Shown here: one piece after another, positions 48,340-56,382 of the stretch | Layout: the number at the start of each line of letters is the position of its first letter | Position numbering within the stretch: the stretch's first letter is position 1 | NCBI RefSeq assembly: GCF_002374835.1 | Contig: NZ_NWVD01000012.1 | Coordinates: 1-56,507, forward strand | Direction: 5' to 3' | From: Sphingomonas ginsenosidimutans | GTDB lineage: Bacteria; Pseudomonadota; Alphaproteobacteria; Sphingomonadales; Sphingomonadaceae | DNA: 56,507 bases | The notes under the pieces: model-generated | Seen by the model: only the letters and a program-made list of their open reading frames with translations | The model's database searches: none | What the model was told of the DNA's origin: nothing | Translations under genes and position numbers: made by a program

Positions 48340-48439
48340 CCGCCCGCTATCGCAGCCCGCCCCCCCGGACCGCAAGCCGCGCGGCGATTTCGGTTCGTCT
48401 CGCGGCGGCCTCCGTTCGCGTCAATTGCTGCGATGCAGG

Positions 48440-48464
48440 ATTGTCCATGGATTTAGGGGACAAT
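48440..48464. promoter_or_regulatory. Inverted repeat in the tlyA-hydrolase intergenic region
   Basis: ATTGTCC (48440-48446) is repeated as its reverse complement GGACAAT (48458-48464) with an 11-base spacer. CAATACATTG, which contains a second small dyad, overlaps the right arm. The 224-bp region separates divergent genes, so an operator is possible. No protein can be named. Confidence 0.35.
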
Positions 48465-48563
48465 ACATTGCGAATCGAGGCCGCGGCTTTTCCCGACCCC
48501 TAGACTGTGTGCCGCGGCCTCACCGTCCCCCGCGCGGAATGCGGGGATAACAGGAGGGTAGTC

Positions 48564-49229
48564 ATGGGACTTTCGACATATGATCTGTCGGTCCGGCCGA
48601 CGATCCTGACCGTTCCCGGGCTGGGTGGCTCCGGCCCCGCGCACTGGCAGACATTGTGGGAGAACGGCCGCCCCGATACCGCGCGGATCGAACTGGGGAT
48701 GTGGGACCGGCCGCACCGCAACGCCTGGGTGACGAAGATCGACCAGGCGGTGGCGGGGGCACGCGCGCCGGTGATCCTGGTCGGCCATTCGCTGGGGTGT
48801 ATCGCGGTGGCGTGGTGGGCGTCGATGAGCCCGCAACCCTATGGCTGGCCGGTCGCCGGCGCGCTGCTGGTGGCGCCCGCCGATGTCGAGCGCGCGGGCG
48901 TGGCGGAGGAACTGGCGCCGTTCGCGCCCGCGCCGAAACAGCCGCTGCCGTTTCCATCGATCGTGGTGGCGTCGAGCGACGACCCGTGGGTGACGATCGA
49001 GCGCGCGCACAGCCTGGCGGTCGACTGGGGCAGCCATTTCGTCGACGCCGGGCCGCACGGGCACCTCAACGCCGCCAGCGGGCTGGGTCATTGGCCGGAG
49101 GGACAGGAACTGCTGGAACGGGTGATCCATGCCGCGGGCGGCCCGCATGGCGAGGCGCGCACGCCGGGCGATGCGCGCGCGATCCTGACGATGCCGAGCC
49201 GGCCGCGCGGTTACGAGGCGCGGATCTGA
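48564..49229 (+). CDS. RBBP9/YdeN-type alpha/beta hydrolase
   Basis: This is a 221-residue serine hydrolase. The N-terminal strand ILTVPGLGGSGPAHWQTLWE carries the oxyanion region, the nucleophile elbow is GHSLGC (Ser near 76), ASSDDPW provides the acid, and AGPHGHLNAASGLGHWPEG contains the catalytic His. The ATG at 48564 has AGGAGGG upstream. The family is of unknown substrate. A folded repeat element of about 200 bp begins six bases after its stop. Confidence 0.9.
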   Translation: MGLSTYDLSVRPTILTVPGLGGSGPAHWQTLWENGRPDTARIELGMWDRPHRNAWVTKIDQAVAGARAPVILVGHSLGCIAVAWWASMSPQPYGWPVAGALLVAPADVERAGVAEELAPFAPAPKQPLPFPSIVVASSDDPWVTIERAHSLAVDWGSHFVDAGPHGHLNAASGLGHWPEGQELLERVIHAAGGPHGEARTPGDARAILTMPSRPRGYEARI

Positions 49230-49235
49230 GGGCTC

Positions 49236-49436
49236 GTTTGGAAACGTGCCGCAGGCACGTTTCGCGGCACCGGCCCGCATCGGGTGAACAGCGCCCCGCG
49301 CTGTTCAGGCCATGCCGGGGGCATGGCCGACCCGTTGCGCCCCCACCCCGCCTCCCATCGGTATCATGAGTGGGAGGCGGGGTGCGGGAGCGGGCCGGTG
49401 CCGCCTTAAAACTCGCTCTTCCACGAGTTTTCAAAC
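49236..49436. repeat. Folded repeat element with nested hairpins and terminal inverted repeats
   Basis: The ends GTTTGGAAAC (49236-49245) and GTTTTCAAAC (49427-49436) are inverted repeats with one mismatch. Inside lie a 10-bp hairpin (49241-49250 with 49254-49263) and a perfect 15-bp outer stem (49264-49278 with 49390-49404). That stem encloses three hairpins of 10, 9 and 14 bp (49285-49307, 49308-49328, 49344-49384). An 8-bp hairpin (49408-49415 with 49424-49431) closes the right side. It looks like a MITE- or REP-type mobile repeat or a structured RNA. Confidence 0.8.
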
Positions 49437-49828
49437 ACCCCTGACGCCCCCACCCGCCCGTCGAGGTAGCGCACCAGCGCCGCCACGTCGGGCAGGTCGG
49501 GGACCAGCGAGTCGTCGGGCAGCGCCAAAGCGGCGGCGGCGGCGTTGGCGACATCCTCCACGTCGCCGCGCGCCATCTTGAGGAAGCGTTTGAGCGTGTC
49601 CTCGGGCTGGGGCACCACCCCTTCCCCGTACCATGGCGCCAGCGCCGCGCGCACCGCCGGGGCGACGCGCGGGTCGGCGCCGGCGAACACCGCGTCGAAA
49701 TCGGCCGCGGTCCACGCCGCACGCTCGGCCACCGCGCCCTTCACCCGGCGCAGCATCGCATAATTGGCCCACAGCATCCCCACCGCGTAGAGCGCGGTGA
49801 GCGCGCCGACCTTCTCCCAGCCGGTCAC
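49406..49828 (-). CDS. Hypothetical protein with N-terminal membrane helix
   Basis: This is a 140-residue protein of unknown family. Residues 7-24 ([18 protein letters not shown]) form a single hydrophobic segment, and the rest is an acidic, Ala-rich soluble domain with [22 protein letters not shown]. Its start overlaps the dxs stop (ATGA), so it is translated with dxs. The last eight codons (ENSWKSEF) and stop are made of the right-hand hairpin of the folded element, so the native C-terminus was probably different. Confidence 0.75.
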   Translation of the reverse strand: MTGWEKVGALTALYAVGMLWANYAMLRRVKGAVAERAAWTAADFDAVFAGADPRVAPAVRAALAPWYGEGVVPQPEDTLKRFLKMARGDVEDVANAAAAALALPDDSLVPDLPDVAALVRYLDGRVGASGVFENSWKSEF

Positions 49829-51744
49829 GCGCGCGCGATCACGCCCGCTTCGTTGTAGCGCAGCGCCGACAGGACGGTGGCGACGATCGCGTCGGCATCC
49901 AGCCCCGCCTCGGCATATTGCACCTCGGGCTTGTCCTGGTCCTGGAAGCGATCGGGCAGGCGCAGCGTGCGGATCTTGAGGCCGGCATCGGTCAGCCCGG
50001 CGTCCGACGCCATCGTCAGCACATGCGCGCCGAGGCCGCCGACCGCATTCTCCTCAATCGTCACCGCGACTTCGTGGCTGGTCAGCAGGCGGCGGATCAG
50101 CGCCTCGTCCAGCGGCTTGGCGAAGCGCAGGTCCGCGACGGTGGTCGACAGCCCGCGCGCCTCCAGCACCTCGGCCGCCTTCAGCGCCTCGCCCAGACGC
50201 GTGCCGAGCGACAGGATCGCGACCGACTTGCCCTCGCGCACGATGCGGCCCTTGCCGATCTCCAGCCGCTCCGGCACCGCGGGCAGCGCGACGCCGGTGC
50301 CGCCGCCGCGCGGATAGCGCACCGCGATCGGGCCGTCGTCATATTCGGCGCAGGTGTGGACCATATGGACCAGCTCCGCCTCGTCCGCCGGCGCCATCAC
50401 GACGAAATTGGGCAGCGTCGCCAGATAGGTGACGTCGAAGCTGCCCGCATGGGTCGCGCCGTCCGCGCCGACCAGCCCGGCGCGGTCGATCGCGAAACGC
50501 ACCGGCAGGTTCTGGATAGCGACGTCGTGGACCACCTGGTCGTAGGCGCGTTGCAGGAAGGTCGAATAGATCGCGCAGAACGGCCGCATCCCCTGCGCCG
50601 CCAGCCCGGCGGCGAAGGTGACCGCATGCTGTTCGGCGATGCCGACGTCGAAGAAACGGTCGGGATGCGCGGCGGCGAAGCGGTCGAGCCCGGTGCCCGA
50701 CGGCATCGCCGCGGTGATCGCGCAGATCCGCGGATCGGCATCCGCCGCGCGCGCCAGCGCATCGCCGAACACGTTCTGATAGGCCGGCGGCCCCGGCGGC
50801 GCCTTCGCCTGGGTGCCGGTGATGACGTCGAACTTCTGTACGCCGTGATATTTGTCGGCGGCGTTTTCCGCCGGGGCGTAGCCCTTGCCCTTCTTCGTCA
50901 CGACATGGATCAGGATCGGGCCTTCCTCCGCATCGCGCACATTTTCCAGCACCGGGATCAGATGCTCGAGATTGTGCCCGTCGATCGGCCCGACGTAGTA
51001 GAAGCCCAGCTCCTCGAACAGCGTACCGCCCATCGTCATGCCGCGGGCATATTCGTCGGTCTTGCGCGCGGCGGCGTGGAACGGACGCGGCAGGCGGCGC
51101 GCGAACTTCTTCATCAGCTCGCGCACGCCCAGGAATTCGCGGCTGGACACGATCCGCGAGAGATAGGCCGACAGCCCGCCGACCGGCGGCGCGATCGACA
51201 TGTCATTGTCGTTGAGGATGACGACCAGGCGATTGCCCGCCGCCTCGGCATTGTTCATCGCCTCATAGGCCATGCCAGCGGACATCGCGCCGTCGCCGAT
51301 CACCGCGATCGCCTTGCCCGGCGCGCCGGTCAGCTTGTTGGCGGTGGCGAAGCCAAGCGCGGCCGAGATCGACGTCGAGCTGTGCGCCGCGCCGAACGGG
51401 TCGTATTCGCTCTCGCTCCGCTTGGTGAAGCCCGACAGCCCCCCGCCCTGCCGCAGCGTGCGGATACGGTCGCGCCGCCCGGTCAGGATCTTGTGCGGGT
51501 AGCATTGGTGCCCGACGTCCCAGATCAGCCGGTCGCGCGGGGTGTCGAACACATAATGGATCGCGACGGTCAGCTCGACCACGCCCAGCCCGGAGCCGAG
51601 GTGGCCGCCGGTCACGCCGACGGCGGCGATCGTTTCCTGCCGCAGTTCATCGGCCAGCTGGCGCAGCTGTTCGGGGCGCAACGTGCGGAGATCGGACGGC
51701 GTAGCGACGGTGTCGAGCAGGGGTGTTTCGGGGGCATTGGCCAT
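49825..51744 (-). CDS. dxs: 1-deoxy-D-xylulose-5-phosphate synthase
   Basis: DXS condenses pyruvate and glyceraldehyde-3-phosphate with TPP, the entry step of the MEP isoprenoid pathway. It has 639 residues. The N-terminal [21 protein letters not shown], the TPP segment [15 protein letters not shown] with NDNDMSI, and [15 protein letters not shown] are all intact. The ATG at 51744 (MANAPETP) is preferred over one at 51774. It overlaps the downstream small gene by four bases. It faces a divergent GNAT acetyltransferase. Confidence 0.96.
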   Translation of the reverse strand: MANAPETPLLDTVATPSDLRTLRPEQLRQLADELRQETIAAVGVTGGHLGSGLGVVELTVAIHYVFDTPRDRLIWDVGHQCYPHKILTGRRDRIRTLRQGGGLSGFTKRSESEYDPFGAAHSSTSISAALGFATANKLTGAPGKAIAVIGDGAMSAGMAYEAMNNAEAAGNRLVVILNDNDMSIAPPVGGLSAYLSRIVSSREFLGVRELMKKFARRLPRPFHAAARKTDEYARGMTMGGTLFEELGFYYVGPIDGHNLEHLIPVLENVRDAEEGPILIHVVTKKGKGYAPAENAADKYHGVQKFDVITGTQAKAPPGPPAYQNVFGDALARAADADPRICAITAAMPSGTGLDRFAAAHPDRFFDVGIAEQHAVTFAAGLAAQGMRPFCAIYSTFLQRAYDQVVHDVAIQNLPVRFAIDRAGLVGADGATHAGSFDVTYLATLPNFVVMAPADEAELVHMVHTCAEYDDGPIAVRYPRGGGTGVALPAVPERLEIGKGRIVREGKSVAILSLGTRLGEALKAAEVLEARGLSTTVADLRFAKPLDEALIRRLLTSHEVAVTIEENAVGGLGAHVLTMASDAGLTDAGLKIRTLRLPDRFQDQDKPEVQYAEAGLDADAIVATVLSALRYNEAGVIARA

Positions 51745-51831
51745 CCGACCGGAATAGCTGAGCGATATCAGCATGTCGATTGCCGCTTTTTACGGTTGAC
51801 CGCGCAGACGCCGCCGGGCGAGGCAGCGGCC

Positions 51832-52365
51832 ATGCTTTCCCACCGGCTTGCCACCCCCGACGATATCCCCGCGATCGCCGCGGTGATGGACCGCGCGATC
51901 ACCGAATTGCAGCGGGACCACCTGTCCCCGGCGGCGATCGTGGCAAGCCGCGCGGCGATGGGGCTGGACACGCAGTTGATCGACGACGGCAGCTATTTCG
52001 TGGTGCACGCCGCCGACGGACAGCTGGCGGGATGCGGCGGGTGGAGCTTTCGCGCGACCTTGTACGGCGGCAACCATTCTGGGGACCTGCGCGACGCGCG
52101 GCGGCTGGACCCCGCCACCGAGGCGGCGCGAATCCGCGCGATGTACACCGACCCGGCATTCACGCGCCGCGGCGTCGGACGACTGATCCTGTCGCTGTGC
52201 GAGACGGCGGCGCGCGACGCGGGGTTCGCGCGGGTGGAAATGATGGCGACGCTGGCGGGCGAGCCGCTGTACGCCGCGTGCGGCTATCGCGTGATCGAAC
52301 GTGTGGCGGACATGGCGCGCGGCGACGTGCCGGTGCCGGGCGCGCGGATGGGGAAGGCGCTGTAG
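51832..52365 (+). CDS. GNAT-family N-acetyltransferase
   Basis: This 177-residue acetyltransferase has the GNAT core: TEAARIRAMYTDPAFTRRGVGRLILSLCETAARDAGF holds the acetyl-CoA-binding pyrophosphate loop (RRGVGR), and the final GEPLYAACGYRVIER completes the fold. The ATG at 51832 lies 87 bp from the dxs start on the other strand. Substrate unknown. The next gene converges on it. Confidence 0.88.
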   Translation: MLSHRLATPDDIPAIAAVMDRAITELQRDHLSPAAIVASRAAMGLDTQLIDDGSYFVVHAADGQLAGCGGWSFRATLYGGNHSGDLRDARRLDPATEAARIRAMYTDPAFTRRGVGRLILSLCETAARDAGFARVEMMATLAGEPLYAACGYRVIERVADMARGDVPVPGARMGKAL

Positions 52366-52476
52366 GCGCGTCGACGCGAGCGGCGGCGGCGCAGGGAAGA
52401 TCGGCGCGGAGATCGCGCTGCGCGAAGCGGCGCTTGCCTCACGTCGATGCGCGTCGACCCGCCGACGATCGATGGC

Positions 52477-52935
52477 CTATCCCGCGCAGGCGGCGCAGCG
52501 GCCACGCACCTCCACCACCGGGCGTTCGGGCGTGAAGCCGGCGGTCAGCGCGGTCTTCCGCAGGTCGCTGGTCAGCCGGTCGTCGTCGAGGTGCGTGGTC
52601 TTCCCGCACGCATCGCACACCAGGAAGATGCAGTCGTGCCGGCAGCCGGGGTGCGCGTTGACGACATAGGCGTTGGCGCTTTCCACCCGCTGCGCCAGAT
52701 TGGCCGCGACGAACAGGTCGAGGATGCGATAGATGCTGTTGGCGGCGATCCGTCGCCCCTCCGCGCGCGACACCGCCTCCGCAATGTCATAGGCAGAGGC
52801 CGGCTTGGCGAAGCCCGACAGCGCCGCGAACACGCCGGCGCGCATCACCGTCCATTGCTCGCCCGCGCCCTCCAGCGCAGCCTGCGCCGCGCCCATCAGC
52901 GCGTCTCCCTCCGGTTCGTGATGCCCGTGCCCCAT
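52477..52935 (-). CDS. zur: Fur-family repressor, probably Zur
   Basis: This is a 152-residue metal-sensing repressor. A His-rich start (MGHGHHEPEGD) is followed by the winged-helix domain (AYDIAEAVSRAEGRRIAANSIYRILDLFVAANLAQRVES) and the dimerisation domain with HDCIFLVCDACGKTTHLDD and a C-terminal RCAACAG. The two CxxC pairs form the structural zinc site. I call it Zur rather than Fur because it sits beside a MerC gene and a Zur-like box precedes that gene. The metal specificity is inferred. Confidence 0.8.
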   Translation of the reverse strand: MGHGHHEPEGDALMGAAQAALEGAGEQWTVMRAGVFAALSGFAKPASAYDIAEAVSRAEGRRIAANSIYRILDLFVAANLAQRVESANAYVVNAHPGCRHDCIFLVCDACGKTTHLDDDRLTSDLRKTALTAGFTPERPVVEVRGRCAACAG

Positions 52936-52973
52936 GCGCGATGAGATAGGCACCGCACGGCGCCCCGGCAAGC

Positions 52974-53375
52974 TCAGCGATCGACAGCGCGCGCGTGGCT
53001 GTGCCGGTTGAGCGCATGGCCCAGCGCAAGCACCGCGACCCCGGCGACCGTCAGCGCGGTTTCGGCCAGATGGTGCGCGCCATGCGCCACCACCAGCGCC
53101 GAGGCCATCAGCGCCAGCCCGGTCGCGCCCAACACGATCGGCAGCGGCCGGCGATGCCGCACCGCGCCGCGCCCGAACGCGAACACGCCCAGCGCCAGCG
53201 CCATCACCAGCCCCGCTTCGTGGATCAGCGGGCTGCCCAGCAGGCCGCCGGCGGTGGACAGCAGCGCCAGCGCCACCGTCGTCGCCAGGCAATGGACGAC
53301 GCACGCCGCCGACAACCAGATCGCCCAGCGATCGAGCCGGTGCGCGCCTGCGTCGGAGGAGGATCGCTGTGCCAT
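52974..53375 (-). CDS. MerC-domain membrane protein
   Basis: This is a 133-residue protein with four predicted helices. The first contains the MerC-type Cys pair CVVHC (LSAACVVHCLATT). Two His pairs (AHGAHH and a C-terminal RHSHAR) could bind metal. I chose the ATG at 53375. It lies upstream of the zur gene on the same strand (38-bp gap), so the two are probably cotranscribed. MerC-like proteins move or bind soft metals. In this context zinc is likely. Confidence 0.82.
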   Translation of the reverse strand: MAQRSSSDAGAHRLDRWAIWLSAACVVHCLATTVALALLSTAGGLLGSPLIHEAGLVMALALGVFAFGRGAVRHRRPLPIVLGATGLALMASALVVAHGAHHLAETALTVAGVAVLALGHALNRHSHARAVDR

Positions 53376-53405
53376 GGCAAACCGGCAGATAGGCCAGGCG
53401 CACAA

Positions 53406-53417
53406 ATGTTACAACAT
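53406..53417. promoter_or_regulatory. Candidate Zur box upstream of merC-zur
   Basis: ATGTTACAACAT is a near-perfect dyad (ATGTT and AACAT arms) and, read toward merC, gives ATGTTGTAACAT. This resembles the alphaproteobacterial Zur box core ATGTTATAACAT. It lies 30 bp upstream of the merC start. It suggests zinc-dependent autorepression of merC-zur. Confidence 0.6.
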
Positions 53418-53476
53418 CACATCCGCATTTTCCATCGACAGTGACGAAGCCGCCCCGTCCCTGTATGGCACCGGCG

Positions 53477-55222
53477 ATGCGGCGCGTTCTGGACATCGAC
53501 CGGTCGATCCTCGGCCAACCCTGGCACTGGCGCGCGCTGGCGACGGACCAGCGCGACGGGTTGATGCCTGACGACCTGCTCACGCAATTGCTGTTGGCGC
53601 GCGGGTGCCCGCGCGAGGCGCTGGAGGCGCACAAGGCGCCGTCGATTCGGGGGTTCATGCCCGATCCGTCGATCTTCCGCGACATGGACGTGGCCGCCGC
53701 GCGACTGGCCGATGCGGTGGAGCGCGACGAGGCGGTCGCGATCTTCGGCGATTACGATGTCGATGGCGCGACATCATCGGCGCTGCTGGTGCTGTTGCTG
53801 CGCGAGCTGGGACGCGACGCGCGCGTCTATATCCCCGATCGGCTGGTCGAGGGATACGGCCCCAATGCCGCAGCGATGGAGCGGCTGGCGGCGGAGGGCG
53901 CGACGCTGATCGTCACGGTCGATTGCGGGGCGCAGGCGTTCGACGCGCTGGCCGGCGCGCGCGCCGACGTGATCGTCGTCGATCATCACCAATGCGCGAC
54001 GCAGCTGCCGCGCGCCCATGCGGTGGTGAACCCCAACCGCCAGGACGAGGGCGACGGCGCCGCGCACGGCCATCTGGCGGCGGTGGGGGTGGCGTTCCTG
54101 CTGGGTGCCGCGCTGATCCGCGAATTGCGCGCGCGCGGCTATTTCGCGGGGCACGCCGAACCGCGGTTGCTCGACCTGCTCGATCTGGTCGCGCTGGGCA
54201 CCGTCGCCGATGTCGCACAGCTGCGCGGGCTGAACCGCGCCTTCGTGGCGCAGGGGCTGAAGGTGATGGCGCAGCGCCGCAACATCGGGCTGGCCGCGTT
54301 GGGCGAGGCGGCGCGGCTCACGCGCGCGCCGACCGCCAGCGACCTGGGCTTCGCGTTCGGGCCGCGCATCAACGCCGGCGGACGCGTCGGGCGCGCGGAC
54401 CTGGGCGTGCGGCTGCTGACGACGCGCGATCCGGCGGAGGCGCGCGCGCTGGCGGCGGAGCTGGATCGCCTCAACGACGAACGCCGCGCGATCGAGGCGA
54501 TGGTGCAGGAAGGCGCGGAGGCGATGCTGTGTACCGACCGCGCGGTGTGCGTCGTCGCTGGCGAAGGCTGGCACCCGGGCGTGATCGGGATCGTCGCGGG
54601 GCGGCTGAAGGAGCGGCTGGGCCGCCCGGCGATCGTCATCGCGCTGGACGAGAACGGCATCGGCAAGGGATCGGGCCGGTCGATCACCGGCGTCGACCTG
54701 GGCGCGGCGGTGCTTTCCGCGAAGGAGCGCGGGCTGCTGATCGCGGGCGGCGGCCATGCGATGGCGGCGGGGCTGACGATCGCCAGCGACGCCATCCCCG
54801 CCTTCGCCGACGATCTGGAGGCACGGCTGGGCGCGGCGGTGGAGGTGGCGCGGGAGAACCGCGCGCTGCTGGTCGATTCGGTCGTCGCGGCGGGCGGGGT
54901 CACCCCCGATCTGGTCCATGCGCTGGAGGCCGGCGGCCCCTACGGCACCGGCTGGCCCGCGCCGCGCGTGGCGGTGGGGCCGGTGCGCACGATCAAGGTC
55001 GACGTGGTCGGCAACGGCCATGTCCGCGCGATCGTCGCCGGCGACGACGGCCGCAGCCTGAAGGCGATGGCATTCCGCGCCGCCGACAATGCGCTGGGCC
55101 AGGCATTGCTGGCCGCCGGCCCATCGCGGCGGCTGTGGCTGGCGGGACGCGCGCGGCTCGACGAATGGGGCGCGCGCCCGGCGGCGGAACTGCACATCGA
55201 CGACGCCGCCTGGGCCAACTGA
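53477..55222 (+). CDS. recJ: Single-stranded-DNA exonuclease RecJ
   Basis: RecJ degrades single-stranded DNA 5' to 3' in RecF-pathway recombination and mismatch repair. It has 581 residues. The DHH phosphoesterase motifs are GDYDVDGATS near 92-101, VTVDCG near 150 and VVDHHQ near 167. The DHHA1 part has KGSGRS and AGGGHAMAAGLTI with the metal and substrate residues. I chose the ATG at 53477 (MRRVLDIDRSILGQPW). An ATG at 53465 is also possible. tRNA-Glu follows 49 bp after the stop. Confidence 0.95.
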   Translation: MRRVLDIDRSILGQPWHWRALATDQRDGLMPDDLLTQLLLARGCPREALEAHKAPSIRGFMPDPSIFRDMDVAAARLADAVERDEAVAIFGDYDVDGATSSALLVLLLRELGRDARVYIPDRLVEGYGPNAAAMERLAAEGATLIVTVDCGAQAFDALAGARADVIVVDHHQCATQLPRAHAVVNPNRQDEGDGAAHGHLAAVGVAFLLGAALIRELRARGYFAGHAEPRLLDLLDLVALGTVADVAQLRGLNRAFVAQGLKVMAQRRNIGLAALGEAARLTRAPTASDLGFAFGPRINAGGRVGRADLGVRLLTTRDPAEARALAAELDRLNDERRAIEAMVQEGAEAMLCTDRAVCVVAGEGWHPGVIGIVAGRLKERLGRPAIVIALDENGIGKGSGRSITGVDLGAAVLSAKERGLLIAGGGHAMAAGLTIASDAIPAFADDLEARLGAAVEVARENRALLVDSVVAAGGVTPDLVHALEAGGPYGTGWPAPRVAVGPVRTIKVDVVGNGHVRAIVAGDDGRSLKAMAFRAADNALGQALLAAGPSRRLWLAGRARLDEWGARPAAELHIDDAAWAN

Positions 55223-55271
55223 CCCCTTGACCCCCGCCGCCCTTTCCGCCAAGGGACCCGCCACGCCTCAC

Positions 55272-55346
55272 GGCCCCTTCGTCTAGCGGTTAGGACGCGG
55301 CCCTTTCACGGCTGAAACACGGGTTCGATTCCCGTAGGGGTCACCA
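55272..55346 (+). tRNA. tRNA-Glu (anticodon TTC)
   Basis: The sequence starts GGCCCCTTCGTCTAGCGGTT and ends GGTTCGATTCCCGTAGGGGTCACCA. All four stems pair. The anticodon loop CTTTCAC gives TTC. CCA is encoded. An integrase gene begins less than 100 bp downstream, so the 3' half is a likely attachment site. Confidence 0.97.
55324..55346 (+). other. Probable attL in the 3' end of tRNA-Glu
   Basis: The last part of the tRNA (TTCGATTCCCGTAGGGGTCACCA) is the usual crossover region for tyrosine integrases. The integrase fragment lies immediately downstream in the orientation expected for tRNA-borne islands. The matching repeat (attR) is beyond the window, so this is inferred from position. Confidence 0.4.
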
Positions 55347-55408
55347 TCCTCGCAAAAAGGCGAGGAATTCGGCGGAAATCGCTAAAATCAACGCTTCAGC
55401 AAGTGCCC

Positions 55409-55434
55409 GGTGCTACAAATGGGTGCTACAAATG
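55409..55434 (+). repeat. Tandem 13-bp duplication at the integrase start
   Basis: GGTGCTACAAATG occurs twice in a row (55409-55421 and 55422-55434). Each copy brings its own ATG. The second lies in frame with the integrase. It could be an integrase arm-type site or a recent slippage event. Confidence 0.7.
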
Positions 55435-56382
55435 GGGCGTCGGATGTCACATTCCGTGAAGCGGGCAAAATCCAGGAACGAGCAGTTCCGCATGGCGGTG
55501 CCGCCGGACATCCGGCATCTCGTCGGCAAGAGAGAATGGACCGCGAGCCTCGGCACGACCGACCCGGTCGCGGCCGCCGCTATGCGCGGCGAACTCATTA
55601 CCTTTTACAAGAACGAGGTCCTCAGGCTTCGCGGGCAATTGGCCCACAGGCCGGTCAAGGATGCGCTGGCGCTGCTCGATCGCGGCTTCGAACGGCTCGC
55701 GGGCATTCGCGGCTCGATGGACAAAGCGATCGCGGAGCAACTCACCCTGCTCGCCTCGACGGTGATCGATTCCTGGTTACCTGCCGACCAACTTGGTCAG
55801 CCGCAGGATTGGGGCGGCATGACCATATGGGAGGCGCCTGGCGACCCAGAACCCGTCCCCTCCATCGACACGGAGCCGCACCGAGAAATCTTCCGTCTTC
55901 GCGCCGCGCTGCTGGAGGGCACGGGCAGGACCGACGGCATCCTGTACCGCCGTCTCGCCGCGCTGCTGCGGGAACGCCGCGTGTTCAAGCCGATCCGATT
56001 CGCAGTCAGCTACATGACGTCAATCGAGCCGAAGCTGAAGCTGGACCGCGACGACGTGTACGAGGCTGTCGCTTCGGCTTATCTCGATCGGCTGGCCGGA
56101 CATCGCTTCGCGAGTTGGCCAGCAAGCGCCGAGACCGCATTCGAGGCGATCTTGTCGATCCCGGGAGCGGCGTCATCCGCGCATATCGCGATGCCCCTTC
56201 CGCAGACGGCCGCGACCGGTTTGTGGGCCATGCCGCTGAGCAAGGGGCTGGAGGTCTGGATTGTCAATCGGCGTCCAAAAAGGACCCCCTATCGGCGTCC
56301 AAAAGGGACCCCGTTTGTCGAGCGGTGTGACGGGTATGGCGGGCGTGCCGTTCGCGCTGGTTGCGGCGTAGGGCGGGCGTAG
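55432..56382 (+). CDS. Integrase N-terminal part, truncated by an IS21-family element
   Basis: This is the N-terminal portion of a phage/island tyrosine integrase. It opens with a DUF6538-like stretch (VKRAKSRNEQFRMAVPPDIRHLVGKREWTASLGTTD), typical of integrases next to tRNA genes in sphingomonads, and contains helical SAM-like segments. No catalytic R-H-R-Y domain is present. At 56262 the reading frame enters the IS end, and the last 40 codons (NRRPKRTPYRRPKGTPF onward) are IS-derived. The ATG could be at 55432 or 55444. It is non-functional as an integrase. Confidence 0.75.
   Translation: MGRRMSHSVKRAKSRNEQFRMAVPPDIRHLVGKREWTASLGTTDPVAAAAMRGELITFYKNEVLRLRGQLAHRPVKDALALLDRGFERLAGIRGSMDKAIAEQLTLLASTVIDSWLPADQLGQPQDWGGMTIWEAPGDPEPVPSIDTEPHREIFRLRAALLEGTGRTDGILYRRLAALLRERRVFKPIRFAVSYMTSIEPKLKLDRDDVYEAVASAYLDRLAGHRFASWPASAETAFEAILSIPGAASSAHIAMPLPQTAATGLWAMPLSKGLEVWIVNRRPKRTPYRRPKGTPFVERCDGYGGRAVRAGCGVGRA

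Noticed and set aside
48440..48470. CRISPR-like or phage repeat
   Set aside because: Only a single dyad, no array of repeats and spacers anywhere in the window.
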